Program-made: the position numbers and the translations under genes
Shown: piece after piece, positions 5,281-5,435 of the stretch
Numbering within the stretch: the stretch's first letter is position 1
Layout of the letters: the number at the start of each line of letters is the position of its first letter
The notes under the pieces: model-generated
Told to the model about the DNA's origin: nothing
Seen by the model: only the letters and a program-made list of their open reading frames with translations
Databases searched by the model: none
Origin: Betaproteobacteria bacterium
GTDB taxonomy: Bacteria > Pseudomonadota > Gammaproteobacteria > Burkholderiales > Burkholderiaceae_C
Direction of reading: 5' to 3'
Assembly (NCBI GenBank): GCA_025354965.1
Contig: JANXLW010000462.1
Location: forward strand, 1 to 5,435
Length of the DNA: 5,435 nucleotides

Positions 5281-5435
5281 TCAGCTCCCCGCCACCATCA
5301 TTCTATTCACCAAGATTGAGCCAACCGTCTTGGCGCCGTAGGTGTAGGTGTCTGCGCCCACCGCCTCAATCCCTTTCAACATGGCTTTCATGTTGCCTGC
5401 AATGGTGATCTCGTGGACCGGGTAAGCGATGCAGC
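5281..5435 (-). CDS. pmbA: PmbA/TldE protease-complex subunit, C-terminal end (cut by the right edge)
   Basis: The complement strand from 5435 to the stop at 5283-5281 encodes the last 50 residues of a larger protein. They include AYPVHEITIAGNMKAMLKGI and VGADTYTYGAKTVGS, ending in MMVAGS. This matches the conserved C-terminus of PmbA/TldE, in which the final beta-rich domain carries the ITIAGN motif. TldE partners with TldD, which holds the metal site, in a cytoplasmic protease that degrades unfolded peptides and, in E. coli, matures microcin B17 and degrades CcdA. A full PmbA is about 450 residues, so some 400 lie beyond the window. TldD is the main alternative, but its C-terminus reads differently as I remember it. 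The gene converges on yqeY with one base between the stop codons. Confidence 0.88.
   Translation of the reverse strand, partial: CIAYPVHEITIAGNMKAMLKGIEAVGADTYTYGAKTVGSILVNRMMVAGS

Overview
The window looks like ordinary chromosomal DNA from a betaproteobacterium, most likely Burkholderiales and perhaps close to Comamonadaceae. This rests on three protein signatures: a YbiB/SUMT pair with the sequence style of the beta-proteobacterial nitrate-assimilation loci, a PmbA C-terminus of beta-proteobacterial type, and a 70-residue S21. The assignment is recognition from memory, not a database search. No mobile element, CRISPR array, tRNA or rRNA is visible.

Layout. On the minus strand at the left are a small unrecognised membrane protein cut by the window edge (1-209) and a ZIP-family metal transporter (302-1075). 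A divergent intergenic region (1076-1238) separates the transporter from a plus-strand group. That group is ybiB (1239-2153, GTG start), cobA/SUMT (2150-2977, ATGA overlap with ybiB) and a HI0933/YhiN-type flavoprotein (3112-4371). A strong sigma70-type promoter, whose -35 box overlaps the flavoprotein stop codon, then drives rpsU (4522-4734) through a leader of about 120 nt. An intrinsic terminator follows rpsU, then yqeY (4833-5279). Converging on yqeY with a single base between the stop codons is the 3' end of pmbA/tldE (5281-5435, minus strand).

How the genes may work together. YbiB and SUMT are translationally coupled. SUMT makes precorrin-2, the siroheme precursor needed by assimilatory nitrite and sulfite reductases, and in related bacteria this pair sits with nitrate-assimilation genes that are not seen here. 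rpsU and yqeY are usual neighbours of dnaG and rpoD in the macromolecular-synthesis operon, but here the series ends at yqeY because pmbA faces it. The ZIP transporter probably handles zinc or another divalent metal and has its own divergent promoter region.

I found no convincing undescribed system. The points worth checking are small: the rpsU leader with its weak ribosome-binding site, a dyad in the ZIP promoter with an inverted copy of a 10-mer past the gene, a ZIP metal-motif variant, the one-base convergent gene junction, and the small membrane protein at the left edge.
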